Counted from the stretch's first letter, positions 44,099 to 54,056 are shown. The stretch is DNA of 64,000 bases from Acidobacteriota bacterium (GCA_013289855.1 JABCZD010000004.1:434001-498000); one strand, 5' to 3'. Translations and numbers: made by a program. The notes: generated by a model from the sequence alone, not told the origin.

Positions 44099-45697
44099 TC
44101 AGCGCAGGTCGCGAATGATTTCCTTCGCGGCGTTGGCGCCCGAGGCGCCAGTTAATCCGTTCCCTGGATGCGTACCGGAACCGCACAAGTATAATCCGCG
44201 CACCGGCGTCAAATACCGCGCCCAATCCAGCACCGGCCGCATGGTGAACAGTTGGTCGAGCGCCAGTTCGCCGTGATAAATGTGTCCGCCAGTGAAGCCG
44301 TAAGTGGTCTCCAGGTCCTGCGGCGTAATCACCTGCGTCGCCTCCACCAATCCCGGCAAATCCGGCGCGTACGCCGACAACGTCTTTATCACCGTCCGGC
44401 CCAGTTCGTCGCGTCGCCCGCTCCAGTTTCCCTTCTTCAATTTGTAAGGAGCAAATTGTACGTACGCGGAAAGCACGTGCTTCCCTTCCGGAGCCAACGA
44501 AGGATCGAGCAGCGTGGGAATCGTCGCATCCAAATACGGCGCCGCGGAAAACTCGCCGTACTTCGACGCGTCAAACGCCTTCTCCAGATAATCGGTCTCC
44601 GGCCCGATGTGGATTCGGCCAGAAAGCGCCTGGCGAAATCCATCCGCGCCAATCGCCGACGCCAGCGCGGGAAACGCCGGCAAATCGCCCAGCGCCAGAT
44701 TCACCTTGGCCACCGTGCCGTTCGCGCGCACGTTCTTGATACGCATCGCAAACGTCGGATCCAGTTGCGAAGGATCCACTAAATTAAAAAATGTCCGTTT
44801 CGGATCGACGCCCGAAACCACCGCCTGCACCGCGATCTCTTCACCATCGGCAAGAACCACGCCGCTGACCGCGCCGTCCTTCACGCGAATGTGTTGCACC
44901 TCCGCGCCGGTGCGAATCTCCGCCCCCGCTTTGCGCGCGCTGTCCGCCAGCGCAGCGCTCAGCGCTCCAAGCCCACCGCGCGGAAACGTCGCCGGACCAA
45001 CCGGATGCGCGTCCGCTGCCGCACGCATCAGCAGCACCGCAGTCGAACCCGCTGACCACGGCCCCAGCGCCGTGCCAAAAATTCCGCGCGACACAATCAC
45101 CGCGCGAAGCAATTCATTCTCAAAGAATTCGGCGACAAAATCCGCGGCCGCCATCGGTCCCCAGCGCAGCAAATCGAAAATCCCAGTTTTGCCCAGGCTG
45201 CGCACACCGCGTCCAGTCTTCAGCAAATTCCAAAGATCTTCCGGCGAAGGCTTGTCGATTCCCGGCGGCGTAATCGCGGCAATCTGTGCAAACACTCCCG
45301 CGATCTTCTCTAGCGACGCCGCAAACTTGGTATACCGTTCCGCGTCGTGCGCGGACATGCGCGCAATGCCGCCCGCCGTCTTGGCGTGGTCGTTGTAGAA
45401 AAGCAGTCCTTGCCCATCGAGCGTGGGCGCAAACACGCGCGGGTCGGGATGCAGCAGCTCGCAACCGAACTTCTCTGGCCGCATGTCGCGCAGCACATCG
45501 TCGCGCAAGGGACCGACCGTGTGCGCCAGCGTCGATACGCGAAATCCCGGGTGAAACTCTTCCGTGATCGCGCCGCCACCGACCATTTCTCGGCGCTCCA
45601 GCACCACCGGTTTGAATCCGCCCTTGGCCAGATAAAATGCCGTCACCAGCGCATTGTGCCCACCGCCGACAATCGCAACTTTCTGTCCGATGGGCAC
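44099..45697 (-). CDS. CrtI/PYROXD2-like FAD-dependent oxidoreductase (second copy)
   Basis: 532 residues of the phytoene-desaturase-related group. N-terminal dinucleotide-binding VAIVGGGHNALVTAFYLAKG followed by the ER-x-x-x-GGG stretch (VLERREMVGGGAITEEF); C-terminal FAD motif GLYLCGSGTHPGNGLTGASG. It is 2 bp after the related gene at 45700. The pair shares an FHPGF/IFPGF region but differs elsewhere, so it is an old duplication. CrtI-like enzymes desaturate or oxidise polyenes, amines or lipids; no carotenoid genes are nearby. Confidence 0.87.
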   Translation of the reverse strand: MPIGQKVAIVGGGHNALVTAFYLAKGGFKPVVLERREMVGGGAITEEFHPGFRVSTLAHTVGPLRDDVLRDMRPEKFGCELLHPDPRVFAPTLDGQGLLFYNDHAKTAGGIARMSAHDAERYTKFAASLEKIAGVFAQIAAITPPGIDKPSPEDLWNLLKTGRGVRSLGKTGIFDLLRWGPMAAADFVAEFFENELLRAVIVSRGIFGTALGPWSAGSTAVLLMRAAADAHPVGPATFPRGGLGALSAALADSARKAGAEIRTGAEVQHIRVKDGAVSGVVLADGEEIAVQAVVSGVDPKRTFFNLVDPSQLDPTFAMRIKNVRANGTVAKVNLALGDLPAFPALASAIGADGFRQALSGRIHIGPETDYLEKAFDASKYGEFSAAPYLDATIPTLLDPSLAPEGKHVLSAYVQFAPYKLKKGNWSGRRDELGRTVIKTLSAYAPDLPGLVEATQVITPQDLETTYGFTGGHIYHGELALDQLFTMRPVLDWARYLTPVRGLYLCGSGTHPGNGLTGASGANAAKEIIRDLR

Positions 45698-45699
45698 GG

Positions 45700-47397
45700 T
45701 CAGTGGCTCGCCTTCTGCGAGCTTACTTCGCTTGATGCCACGGCTGCTGGCGTGCCGTCAGAAGCATTAGATTTTGCCCCGTTGGACTTCGCGTTCGACT
45801 TCGCCGCGCGCGCCACTTTGCTCCAGTCTTTCAGCATCACCTGGCTGGCGATGCGTCCGTTCGCTCCCATAATTCCGCCGCCTGGATGCGTCGCCGAGCC
45901 GCACATATACAAGCCATCCACCGGAGTGCGGTAGTAGGCCCATCCAGCCACTGGACGCAGAAAGAAAAGTTGCTCCAACGAAAGTTCGCCCTGAAAAATG
46001 TTTCCCTGCGTCAGCCCGAATTCGCGTTCCAGATCCAGAGGCGTCAATATTTGACGCCCAACAATGATTTCCTTAAGGTTTGGCGCATATTCCGCGATCG
46101 TGTCGATCACGTTGTCGCCGAAGGCTTCGCGCTGATCGTCCCACGTCCCTTTCGCAAGTTTGTACGGAGCGTACTGCACGAAGCACGAGAGCACGTGCTT
46201 CCCGGCCGGCGCCACGCTGGGATCCGTGAGGCTCGGAATCACCATATCGATGTACGGACGCCGCGAATAATTGCCGTACTTCGCATCGTCGTAGCCGCGT
46301 TCCATATATTCCATGTTCGGCGAAATGGAAATCGCTCCGCGCAGGTGTGCGCCATCGCCAGGTATCGCCTTGAAATTGGGTAACGCATCGAGCGCCAGAT
46401 TCACCTTGCCGGACGAGCCGCGGAACTTATAGCGCCGCACGCCTTCCAGAAAATCCGGGGGCAACTCGCTAGGCGATAGAAATTTTTCGAACGTCAGGTG
46501 CGGATCGACGCTGGACGAAACAATCGTCGCGCTGATCTCTTCCCCGCTCTGCAGCACCACGCCGGCGGCGCGGCCATTCTTCACCACAATTTTTCCCACC
46601 GGCGCCTTGGTGCGAATCTCCACGCCGGCTTCGCGCGCCGCCGCGCCAATAGCGTTGGAAATGGCCCCCGTGCCGCCGCGGCTGAATCCCCAGGAGCGGA
46701 ACGCGCCATCGATCTCGCCCATATAGTGGTGCAACAGAACGTAAGCCGTCCCCGGCGAGCGAATGCCCAGAAACGTTCCGATAATTCCCGACGCCGACAT
46801 AGTTGCCTTCAACACGTCGGTCTCAAACCACTGGTCCAGAAAATCCGCCGAGCTCATGGTCATCAGCTGTATCAGCGTGTAGCGCTCGTCGGAAGAAAGC
46901 TCGCGGAAACGCTGCATCAGAAAATGCAGCTGCTTCAAATCTTTGGGATTTAGCGTGGTCGGATCGGGTGGAACCATCGACAGCAACGGCTTCACGAAGC
47001 GGCACATCGGCGTCATCATCTTGGAGAATTCGTCGTACGCCTCGGCATCCAGCCGCGAGTGCCGCCGGATCTCGCGAATGGATTTGGCGTGATCGTTCAT
47101 CCGCCAAAGATGGTCGCCATTGGGCATCGGAGAAAACGTGCCGTCGAGCGGCAATATCTCCAGCCCATGCCGCGGCAAATCCAGCTCGCGAATAATCTCC
47201 GGCCGCAGCAGCGAAACCACGTAGGAACATTCCGAAAACAGAAAGCCGGGAAAAATCTCTTCGGTAACTGCTGCTCCACCCAAAACGTGCCGCCGCTCCA
47301 GTACCAGCACCCTCTTCCCGGCCTTGGCCAGGTACGCAGCATTCACCAGACCATTGTGCCCGCCGCCGATAACCACCACGTCGTAGTGCTGCGCCAT
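45700..47397 (-). CDS. CrtI/PYROXD2-like FAD-dependent oxidoreductase (first copy)
   Basis: 565 residues. Nucleotide-binding VVVIGGGHNGLVNAAYLAKA and VLERRHVLGGAAVTEEIFPG; C-terminal GLYMCGSATHPGGGIMGANG. About 35 extra residues at the C-terminus are Lys/Ser/Ala-rich (KSNAKSNGAKSN). It is the first gene of the four-gene minus-strand operon (47397 to 42418), with a divergent promoter region for guaB upstream. Confidence 0.87.
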   Translation of the reverse strand: MAQHYDVVVIGGGHNGLVNAAYLAKAGKRVLVLERRHVLGGAAVTEEIFPGFLFSECSYVVSLLRPEIIRELDLPRHGLEILPLDGTFSPMPNGDHLWRMNDHAKSIREIRRHSRLDAEAYDEFSKMMTPMCRFVKPLLSMVPPDPTTLNPKDLKQLHFLMQRFRELSSDERYTLIQLMTMSSADFLDQWFETDVLKATMSASGIIGTFLGIRSPGTAYVLLHHYMGEIDGAFRSWGFSRGGTGAISNAIGAAAREAGVEIRTKAPVGKIVVKNGRAAGVVLQSGEEISATIVSSSVDPHLTFEKFLSPSELPPDFLEGVRRYKFRGSSGKVNLALDALPNFKAIPGDGAHLRGAISISPNMEYMERGYDDAKYGNYSRRPYIDMVIPSLTDPSVAPAGKHVLSCFVQYAPYKLAKGTWDDQREAFGDNVIDTIAEYAPNLKEIIVGRQILTPLDLEREFGLTQGNIFQGELSLEQLFFLRPVAGWAYYRTPVDGLYMCGSATHPGGGIMGANGRIASQVMLKDWSKVARAAKSNAKSNGAKSNASDGTPAAVASSEVSSQKASH

Positions 47398-47449
47398 GCG
47401 GAGTACTCCACTAGAAAAAAGAAGCCTTGCTGTTCAGGTGACCGCACAT

Positions 47450-47478
47450 TTTACTGGTTCCTGAGTCCGCTGTACAAT
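47450..47478 (+). promoter_or_regulatory. Predicted guaB promoter
   Basis: TTTACT at 47450-47455, a 17-base spacer, and TACAAT at 47473-47478. A start near 47485 would place the two facing hairpins inside a 275-base leader of guaB. Confidence 0.45.
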
Positions 47479-47487
47479 CCGCCTCTC

Positions 47488-47563
47488 GTAGCACAGGCAC
47501 TCTTGCCTGTGTGCCGCGTCGGCACGGCAAACAGCTCTGCACAGGCAAGAGTGCCTGTGCTAC
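47488..47563. repeat. Facing pair of GTAG-headed CACAGGCA hairpins
   Basis: Left unit on plus: GTAG at 47488, CACAGGCA-CTCT-TGCCTGTG. Right unit on minus: CACAGGCA-AGAG-TGCCTGTG at 47540-47559, then CTAC at 47560-47563. Together they form a larger inverted repeat of about 76 bp. A GTGCCG/CGGCAC hairpin lies in the middle. Confidence 0.82.
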
Positions 47564-47761
47564 CAAAACCCCTCGCGTTAGCACCTAACTTGACCGCGCG
47601 AATACCCACGCTTAGAATAGAAGATTCATTGTGACGCATTTTTCCGACTTGCTGAATTGTACCAAGCGCCCAGTGCCCACTCGCTGGGCTGCGCTGTTTT
47701 TAGGCGGCGACAATTCGCCCAATCAAATGACACCTTTCCAAATTTCCGAAGCGAGGATGGC

Positions 47762-49225
47762 ATGATCGAAGGTCCAATTTCCGAAGGACTCACGTTTGAC
47801 GACGTTTTGCTGCTACCGGGCAAGTCTTCCGTTCTACCCGCAGAGGTCGACACGCGGACGCAATTCACGCGCAAGCTGAGCCTTAACATTCCGCTCGCTT
47901 CGGCTGCGATGGACACCGTGACGGAATCGCGTCTGGCCATCGCCATCGCGCGGCAGGGCGGCATTGGCATCGTGCACCGCAACATGGCTATCGACCGCCA
48001 GTACGAAGAGATCGACCGCGTGAAACGGTCGGAAAGCGGCATGATCGTCGACCCGGTGACCATCTCGCCGGACATCACCCTGCGCCAGGCGCTCGAGATC
48101 ATGACCAAGTACCGCATCAGCGGCTTGCCGGTGACGCGCGGCTCGCGACTGACCGGCATTCTCACCAACCGCGACCTGCGCTTTGAAAAAAATCACGCGC
48201 AATTGGTCGGGTCGGTGATGACCAAAGAAAATCTCGTCACCGTGCCGGTGGGCACCACGCTTGACGAAGCCGAACGCATCCTGCAAAAGCATCGCATCGA
48301 AAAACTCCTGGTGGTCGATCAGGACTTCAACCTCAAAGGTCTAATCACCGTAAAAGACATTCAGAAAAAGCTGGAATATCCGCGCGCGGCGAAGGATGAA
48401 CAAGGGCGCCTGCGCATCGGCGCGGCGATCGGCGCGACCGGCGACTTTCTGGAACGCGCCGTGGAAATGTCCAAAGCCAAGGTGGATGTGCTGGCTATCG
48501 ACACCGCGCACGGCCACACGCAACGGGTGATGGACGCCATCGCCGCGGTGCGTCGCCGCCTGCCGGAAATGCAATTGATCGCCGGAAATGTGGCAACTTT
48601 TGACGGTGCCAAAGATCTCATCGCGCTGGGAATTGACGGACTAAAGGTGGGTATCGGTCCGGGATCGATCTGCACCACGCGCATCGTCACCGGCGCGGGC
48701 GTGCCGCAGCTCACCGCGATTATCGAATGTTCGCGAGCGGCCGCCGGCGCTGGCGTACCGATCATCGCCGATGGCGGCATAAAGTTTTCCGGAGACATCA
48801 GCAAAGCCATCGCCGCGGGCGCATCGTGCGTGATGATTGGCAGCCTATTCGCCGGGACCGAAGAATCGCCGGGTGAGACGATTTTGTATCAGGGCCGCAC
48901 GTTCAAGTCTTATCGCGGCATGGGCTCGATTGGCGCGATGAACGCTGGTTCGGATCGCTACTCCGTGGTGCAAGACAGCACCGAGAGCGGCAAATCCGTC
49001 CCGGAAGGCGTGGAAGGACGCGTGGCGTACAAGGGTTCTTTGGGCGCGCTCACGGATCAACTGGTGGGCGGCCTGAAAAGCGGCATGGGCTACGCCGGAG
49101 CCGCTACGCTGAAGGAACTGGCGGAGAAAGGCCGATTCGTGCGCATTACCGCGGCCGGGCTGCGTGAAAGTCACGTGCATGACGTGGTCATTACCCGCGA
49201 AGCGCCGAACTATCGAATGGAATGA
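47762..49225 (+). CDS. guaB: Inosine-5'-monophosphate dehydrogenase
   Basis: About 487 residues from the ATG at 47762 (AGGA about 7 bases upstream; the frame opens at 47657 without family sequence). N-terminal [19 protein letters not shown], two CBS domains (about residues 95-210), IMP-binding [18 protein letters not shown] with the catalytic Cys, and the flap [11 protein letters not shown]. It makes XMP from IMP with NAD+, the committed step to GTP. The CBS pair usually binds purine nucleotides and controls assembly. Confidence 0.97.
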   Translation: MIEGPISEGLTFDDVLLLPGKSSVLPAEVDTRTQFTRKLSLNIPLASAAMDTVTESRLAIAIARQGGIGIVHRNMAIDRQYEEIDRVKRSESGMIVDPVTISPDITLRQALEIMTKYRISGLPVTRGSRLTGILTNRDLRFEKNHAQLVGSVMTKENLVTVPVGTTLDEAERILQKHRIEKLLVVDQDFNLKGLITVKDIQKKLEYPRAAKDEQGRLRIGAAIGATGDFLERAVEMSKAKVDVLAIDTAHGHTQRVMDAIAAVRRRLPEMQLIAGNVATFDGAKDLIALGIDGLKVGIGPGSICTTRIVTGAGVPQLTAIIECSRAAAGAGVPIIADGGIKFSGDISKAIAAGASCVMIGSLFAGTEESPGETILYQGRTFKSYRGMGSIGAMNAGSDRYSVVQDSTESGKSVPEGVEGRVAYKGSLGALTDQLVGGLKSGMGYAGAATLKELAEKGRFVRITAAGLRESHVHDVVITREAPNYRME

Positions 49226-49247
49226 GGCGCGGTTTTCGGTTCGCATT

Positions 49248-49270
49248 GACGCCCAAAAGGGCGTCGCTAC
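49248..49270 (-). repeat. GTAG-headed hairpin, GACGCCC-arm subtype
   Basis: GACGCCC-AAAA-GGGCGTC (49248-49265), a perfect 7-bp stem, then CTAC (49267-49270), that is GTAG on the minus strand. It follows the guaB stop by about 20 bp. Confidence 0.78.
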
Positions 49271-49308
49271 AAAGGCTCAGTGGCGGAAAGTTTCACGGCA
49301 AAATATAA

Positions 49309-49351
49309 CGCAGAGGCACAGAGGGCGCCGAGGAGCGCAGAGAAAAGAAGA
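49309..49351. repeat. Purine-rich dispersed repeat (ACGCAGAGGCACAGAG-type)
   Basis: A GA/AG-rich stretch with the periodic words CGCAGAGGCACAGAG and CGCCGAGGAGCGCAGAG. Sequences of this type occur between genes in many bacterial genomes and are probably a known simple, dispersed repeat. It has no hairpin. Confidence 0.6.
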
Positions 49352-49374
49352 GAAAACGCGATCAAGCGAGTCAG

Positions 49375-49962
49375 TTGATCGTCAATGCCAAGTTACTGGA
49401 GAACGTGGATTTGTCCGATCAACCCTGGCGCAACCCCCGGCCCGCACCACGGCTCAGAGAAGTGCAACCGCGCCTGCGTGAGTTGCCAACCATAAAATGG
49501 CTGCGGGTATGGTGGCCGGCGCTGCTGTGGGCGATGGTGATTTTCGGCATGTCCACCGATACGTTTTCCGCAGAGCACACCGGGTCAATCATCGAACCGA
49601 TTTTGCGCTGGATTTATCCGGCGATCACCCGGGCGCAGTTTGAAATTATTCATCACTTCACGCGCAAGAGCGCACATTTCACAGAGTATTTTATCTTTGG
49701 ACTCTTGCTCTTTCGCAGTGTACGGCGCGGGCGCGCGGGCTGGCGCTGGTCCTGGGGGCTCACGGCGCTATCCATAGCTGCGGTGTACGCATGTCTCGAC
49801 GAATTCCACCAGTCGTTCGTGCCCAGCCGGACGGCTTCGCCGTATGATTCCCTGCTGGACTCCGTCGGGGCGTTCGCGGCTGTGATTTTCCTGTTTCTCT
49901 GGTTTCGCTGGCGCGGCGGAAGAACTCAAGAGGCGATCATCTCCTCCCAGAACCCCGCTTGA
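49375..49962 (+). CDS. VanZ-like membrane protein
   Basis: 195 residues with four hydrophobic spans and the VanZ signature pattern: WWPALLWAMVIFGMSTDTFS, HFTRKSAHFTEYFIFGLLLF, and YACLDEFHQSFVPSRTAS ... DSLLDSVGAFAA. The frame opens at a TTG (49375); a GTG at 49405 preceded by GGAG is an alternative start. VanZ proteins are linked to glycopeptide tolerance, yet most chromosomal copies have no known function. Confidence 0.85.
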   Translation: MIVNAKLLENVDLSDQPWRNPRPAPRLREVQPRLRELPTIKWLRVWWPALLWAMVIFGMSTDTFSAEHTGSIIEPILRWIYPAITRAQFEIIHHFTRKSAHFTEYFIFGLLLFRSVRRGRAGWRWSWGLTALSIAAVYACLDEFHQSFVPSRTASPYDSLLDSVGAFAAVIFLFLWFRWRGGRTQEAIISSQNPA

Positions 49963-50106
49963 ATTTTTTCCGGCCCTGACAACGATCACCAAGCTTTCAA
50001 CTACTGATTGCAGTCCGAACTCGCTGGGGATGAAAACAGCAACGTCCCGGGAGGTCGACCTGGTGGCCACCTCCCGGGACTCTCGATGATTCGCGGCGGG
50101 GAATAT

Positions 50107-50535
50107 TTAGGAGATTGCAGCCCTGCTGCTCAACCCGGACACGCGGCGACGACCGAGATGGGCTTTGCGGCGCCGGTTTTCCATGCGCAGCAACAGGGTG
50201 AAGAGAGCGATGCAAATCGCCATCGTGGCCAGGGACCAGCCCTCGACGGTCGTCGCGTGAGAAAATACCCCGGCTTGTGTCGCCACTGGCTCGGTGATCG
50301 TTGCAACGGGGGCACCGGCAACTGAGGCATATGCAACGGTGGTCTGCGACTCTTGGGCGACAGCGTTCAGATTGGCCGACGTTGTGGCCGAAGAGGGCTG
50401 AGAAAACGGCACGCTGTCCGGCTGAGCAAAGCTGGGGTTGTCAATCTCTTGCGCATGCGCCGCGCTGGCCAACAAGAACGCCGCGCCGATCGCCACTATC
50501 GCTACTTGCATCCGGATAATATTTTGAATTTTCAT
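50107..50535 (-). CDS. Small exported protein with a C-terminal membrane anchor
   Basis: 142 residues with a signal peptide (MQVAIVAIGAAFLLASAAHA, then QE), a Ser/Thr/Ala/Val-rich middle of about 60 residues (low in charge), one hydrophobic segment (ATMAICIALFTLLLRM) and a basic end (ENRRRKAHLGRRRV). This resembles the layout of sorted surface proteins, with a C-terminal hydrophobic stretch then Arg, but no LPXTG or PEP motif is clear. AGGTGG precedes the ATG at 50535. The function is unknown. Confidence 0.7.
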   Translation of the reverse strand: MKIQNIIRMQVAIVAIGAAFLLASAAHAQEIDNPSFAQPDSVPFSQPSSATTSANLNAVAQESQTTVAYASVAGAPVATITEPVATQAGVFSHATTVEGWSLATMAICIALFTLLLRMENRRRKAHLGRRRVSGLSSRAAIS

Positions 50536-50983
50536 TTCGCCACCTCAATCAATTTTTTGTTCCGCCAACCGACGCATGAACTAAAAGCAGGCACTTAGCC
50601 AAACTCCGGCAAACGTCATGTCGTCCTCAAATACGCGGCATCTTATTGTGCTAACAGCACTTGCGCCCGAGTCGCAAAACATCTGGAATACGACGTAGCG
50701 GAATGAATGCTGATAGCACTATCTTCTAAGCACCAAGGCGGTGCGGCGGATGCCTACTTCGCGAATGGGCGAACCAGCAGTACAGGCGATAAGCTATTGA
50801 AAATAAAATGGTTATTTACAGGCGGGAACTCGAAAGTGCCGCTCTAGCCATCCCGATAGCCCCTTCTATCCGTTCGGATAGGGGTCCAGCGTTGGGGTGG
50901 CGACGCAGGCGAGTTAGCGTTAGACTACGGCCTCCCAGCAAGCGTTCCCTCCGGGTCAAGAGGCTCGAAGAAGACTGCGAGTT
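50536..50983. other. 448-bp gene-free region before the sigma54 activator gene
   Basis: Region between the divergent small protein and FHA-AAA genes. It holds a CTATCC-GTTC-GGATAG hairpin at about 50867-50882. No clear sigma54 (-24/-12) site was found on either strand. No long reading frame with a ribosome site is present. Confidence 0.5.
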
Positions 50984-52855
50984 ATGCCGATAAAACTCCT
51001 GGCGATTAGCGGCCCGCTAAGAAAATCCGAGTTTCCGCTCGGCACAGAACTCACGATCGGCGGCGACGCCGACAACCATGTGCGCCTGCGCGACCCTGCC
51101 GTTTCGCCGCATCACTGCGCCATCGCGTTGCACGAAGGGCGTGTGATTCTGAGCGATCTGGAGAGCGAATCCGGCACCTTCGTCAACGGCATTCCCATCA
51201 AGCGGCGCGAACTGAAATCCGGAGACGAGGTAGCGGTCGGAAGTTCCATGTTCCTGTTCGAGGAGGAAAAGTCCGAGAGCGCTCCGAGCAGTCCAGTACA
51301 AATGTCCGAAGACGACGCCGTAAGTCTAAAAATCTTAGAGCTCCCACCGGATGAACTTCGGAATTTGCGACCAGAATCGCTGGCGGCACTGCCCGAAGCG
51401 GCGCGCATGGAGCGCAATCTGAGCGTGCTGCTGCAAATTGGCCGGGCGATTGGCTCGCTGCGCGACGAGGAATCGTTGCCCTGGCAATTACTGGGGATGA
51501 TTTTCGACGTAATTCCCGCCGAGCGCGGCGCCATCTTGCTGCTGGACGAAGAGTCGCAAGAGATCCGCGCGCAAGTGGGCTGGGACCGGGTCTCAGGCGC
51601 GGATCATTCCGTCAATGTCGTCGGGTCGGTGGTACGGCGGGTCATCGCGGAAAGCGTTTCGCTGCTCGGTAGCCACGAGAATCGACGCACCATGCTCTGT
51701 GTGCCGATGATTTCCAAACGAAAACCGATCGGAGTAATTTATCTGGAATCGACAGCAGCTGCGACGGCGCTGAACGAGGACGACTTCCGGCTACTTACCG
51801 CGATTGCCGGACTGGGCGTGGCCGGAATCGAAAATGCGCGCCAGTTTGAACGCCTGGGCAGCGAGAATCAGCGGCTGCTCGCCGAGGTAAGCCTGACGCA
51901 CGACATGGTGGGACGCGGCGCGCGAATGCGCGAGGTGTATCAATTCATCGAACGGGTGGCGCCCAGCGATTCCACAGTATTGATTTCCGGGGAAAGCGGC
52001 ACGGGCAAGGAACTGGCCGCGCGCGCCATGCACAAAAATAGCCCGCGAAAAAATCAGCCGTTTGTAGCATTGAACTGCGCCGCGCTGACGGAGACGCTGC
52101 TGGAAAGCGAACTGTTCGGGCATGAAAAAGGCGCGTTCACCAGCGCCATCAGCCTGAAAAAGGGATTTCTGGAGGTGGCCGAGGGCGGCACAATTTTTCT
52201 GGATGAAATTGGCGAACTCTCTCCCATCCTGCAGGCCAAACTGCTGCGTGTGCTGCAAGAGCGCGAATTCGTGCGTGTCGGCGGCACGCGTGCAATCAAG
52301 ATCAACGTGCGCTTTCTGGCCGCGACCAACAAAGACCTGCAAAAAGCCGTGCGCGATGGCGGATTTCGCGCCGACTTGTTTCACCGCCTGAATGTTATTT
52401 CGCTGGCGCTGCCCGGCTTGCGCGAACACCCCGAGGATATCCCAATGCTGGCGCAACATTTTTCCGCGCAACACGCGAAAAATTGTAATCGCGACATCAA
52501 GGGGATTTCTCTTGAAGCGCTGGCGTGCTTAACGCAGTACGACTGGCCCGGCAACATTCGCGAGCTGGAGAACGCCATGGAGCGCGCCGTGGTGGTCGGC
52601 TCTTCGGACGTCATTCTCGCTGAGGACCTACCGGAAACCGTGCTGGAAAGCGCGAAGGGTGAAGCCTGTACCGCGGCGAAATATCACGACGCCGTACGCA
52701 ACTTGAAAAAGCAATTAATTTTAAACGCGCTGGAACAATCGAGTGGCAACATCACCGAGGCGGCGAAGCTTCTGGGCGTGCATGCCAACTATTTACACCG
52801 CTTGATGCGCAACCTGGAATTGCGCACCGGCTTAAAGAAACAAACCAGCGCCTGA
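50984..52855 (+). CDS. FHA-GAF sigma54-type AAA+ activator with Fis helix-turn-helix
   Basis: 623 residues. FHA domain (about 1-105; [20 protein letters not shown] and SESGTFVNG), GAF-like domain (about 150-285), AAA+ domain (305-540) with Walker [19 protein letters not shown] (about 335), Walker [13 protein letters not shown], and a C-terminal Fis-type HTH ([20 protein letters not shown], about 589). Where a standard sigma54 activator reads GAFTGA, this one reads GAFTSA (about residues 384-389). The FHA head suggests control by a Ser/Thr kinase. The target is unknown. Confidence 0.9.
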   Translation: MPIKLLAISGPLRKSEFPLGTELTIGGDADNHVRLRDPAVSPHHCAIALHEGRVILSDLESESGTFVNGIPIKRRELKSGDEVAVGSSMFLFEEEKSESAPSSPVQMSEDDAVSLKILELPPDELRNLRPESLAALPEAARMERNLSVLLQIGRAIGSLRDEESLPWQLLGMIFDVIPAERGAILLLDEESQEIRAQVGWDRVSGADHSVNVVGSVVRRVIAESVSLLGSHENRRTMLCVPMISKRKPIGVIYLESTAAATALNEDDFRLLTAIAGLGVAGIENARQFERLGSENQRLLAEVSLTHDMVGRGARMREVYQFIERVAPSDSTVLISGESGTGKELAARAMHKNSPRKNQPFVALNCAALTETLLESELFGHEKGAFTSAISLKKGFLEVAEGGTIFLDEIGELSPILQAKLLRVLQEREFVRVGGTRAIKINVRFLAATNKDLQKAVRDGGFRADLFHRLNVISLALPGLREHPEDIPMLAQHFSAQHAKNCNRDIKGISLEALACLTQYDWPGNIRELENAMERAVVVGSSDVILAEDLPETVLESAKGEACTAAKYHDAVRNLKKQLILNALEQSSGNITEAAKLLGVHANYLHRLMRNLELRTGLKKQTSA

Positions 52856-52953
52856 GCTTCACTGTCGATTCCTCTAAAAGTTTTGTATCAAAATGGCGGA
52901 GCGGGGTGACGGATTGACGTACCCAGAAGCCGCACAGGAGCATCCATAGGGCT

Positions 52954-53994
52954 ATGGAATTCCGACAACTGGGTTATTCAGGATTAAAAGTGCCGGTGCT
53001 TAGTTTTGGCGCTGGAACCTTTGGCGGCGGCAACACCTTCTTCAAGGCGTGGGGGAGCAGCGATGTGGCCGAGGCTACGCGGCTGGTGGACGTTTGCCTG
53101 GAAGCGGGCGTGAATCTGTTCGACACCGCGGATGTTTACTCCGATGGCTTGTCCGAAGAGATTCTGGGCGAGGCCATTAAGGGCCGGCGCAATCAGGTTT
53201 TGATTTCCACCAAAGCTACCTTTCGCATGAGCACGAAGAAAGGGCCGAATGACTTGGGATCGTCGCGGCACCATGTGATGGAGTCGTGCGAGGCCAGTTT
53301 GCGGCGGTTGAAGATCGAAACCATCGATATTTACCACATGCACGGCTTCGACGCGCTCACGCCCGTGGAGGAGACGCTCAAGACTTTGGACACACTGGTG
53401 CAGAGCGGAAAAGTACGCTACATCGCGTGCTCTAATTTTTCCGGCTGGCATCTGATGAAATCGCTGAGCGTTTCGGAGCGGTACGGCTGGTCGCGTTATG
53501 TGGGGCATCAGGTTTATTACTCGCTGATTGGGCGGGAATATGAGTGGGAATTGATGCCGCTGGCGCTGGACCAAAAAGTCGGGGCGCTGGTCTGGAGTCC
53601 GCTAGGGTGGGGACGGCTGACGGGGAAGATTCGGCGCAATCAATCGATTCCCGCAGAGAGCCGTTTGCACAAGACCAGCGACTACGGGCCGCAAGTCGCG
53701 GATGAATATTTGTATAAGGTGGTGGACGCGCTGGATGAGGTGGCCAAGGACACGGGGAAGTCCGTGCCGCAAATTGCGTTGAATTGGCTGGTGCAGAAGC
53801 CGACGGTGGCGAACGTGATTGTGGGCGCGCGGAATGAGGAACAGTTGCAGCAGAATCTTGGGTCGGTGGGCTGGAATTTGACGAAGGAGCAGGTGGCGAA
53901 ATTGGATGCGGCTAGCGAGGTGGCGCCAGTTTATCCGTATTGGCATCAGAGACAGTTTGCGGAGAGGAATCCGTTGCCGTCGTCGCAGCGATAA
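52954..53994 (+). CDS. Aldo/keto reductase
   Basis: 346 residues of the NADPH-dependent AKR TIM barrel (YajO/YgdS-like). Catalytic set visible: Asp and Tyr in NLFDTADVYSDGLSE, Lys in VLISTKATFRM, His in DIYHMHGFDALTP. NADP pocket signature VIVGARNEEQLQQNL near the C-terminus. The substrate is unknown. The ATG at 52954 follows AGGAG by about 14 bases and TAGGG by 4. It converges with rplQ; a hairpin element and a terminator lie between. Confidence 0.9.
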   Translation: MEFRQLGYSGLKVPVLSFGAGTFGGGNTFFKAWGSSDVAEATRLVDVCLEAGVNLFDTADVYSDGLSEEILGEAIKGRRNQVLISTKATFRMSTKKGPNDLGSSRHHVMESCEASLRRLKIETIDIYHMHGFDALTPVEETLKTLDTLVQSGKVRYIACSNFSGWHLMKSLSVSERYGWSRYVGHQVYYSLIGREYEWELMPLALDQKVGALVWSPLGWGRLTGKIRRNQSIPAESRLHKTSDYGPQVADEYLYKVVDALDEVAKDTGKSVPQIALNWLVQKPTVANVIVGARNEEQLQQNLGSVGWNLTKEQVAKLDAASEVAPVYPYWHQRQFAERNPLPSSQR

Positions 53995-54024
53995 GAGCGG
54001 TGGTGGCCGGTTTGACAAAAGCGT

Positions 54025-54047
54025 CCGCCTCAGAAGGCGGCCGCTAC
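54025..54047 (-). repeat. GTAG-headed hairpin, CCGCCT-arm subtype
   Basis: CCGCCT-CAGA-AGGCGG (54025-54040) then CTAC (54044-54047), the same unit as at 13584. Positioned between the aldo/keto reductase stop and the terminator. Confidence 0.82.
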
Positions 54048-54056
54048 AAAAGAAAG

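Larger units (their letters stand above)
47398..47761. other. Intergenic region upstream of guaB
   Basis: 364 bp between the flavoprotein operon start and the guaB start. It holds a promoter-like sequence (47450-47478), two facing GTAG hairpins (47488-47511 and 47540-47563) with a small GTGCCG/CGGCAC hairpin between them, and the guaB leader. No gene. Confidence 0.6.

Noticed and set aside
50536..50983. Sigma54 promoter or riboswitch before the FHA-AAA regulator
   Set aside because: No GG-N10-GC pair in proper context and no known aptamer pattern; only one small hairpin.
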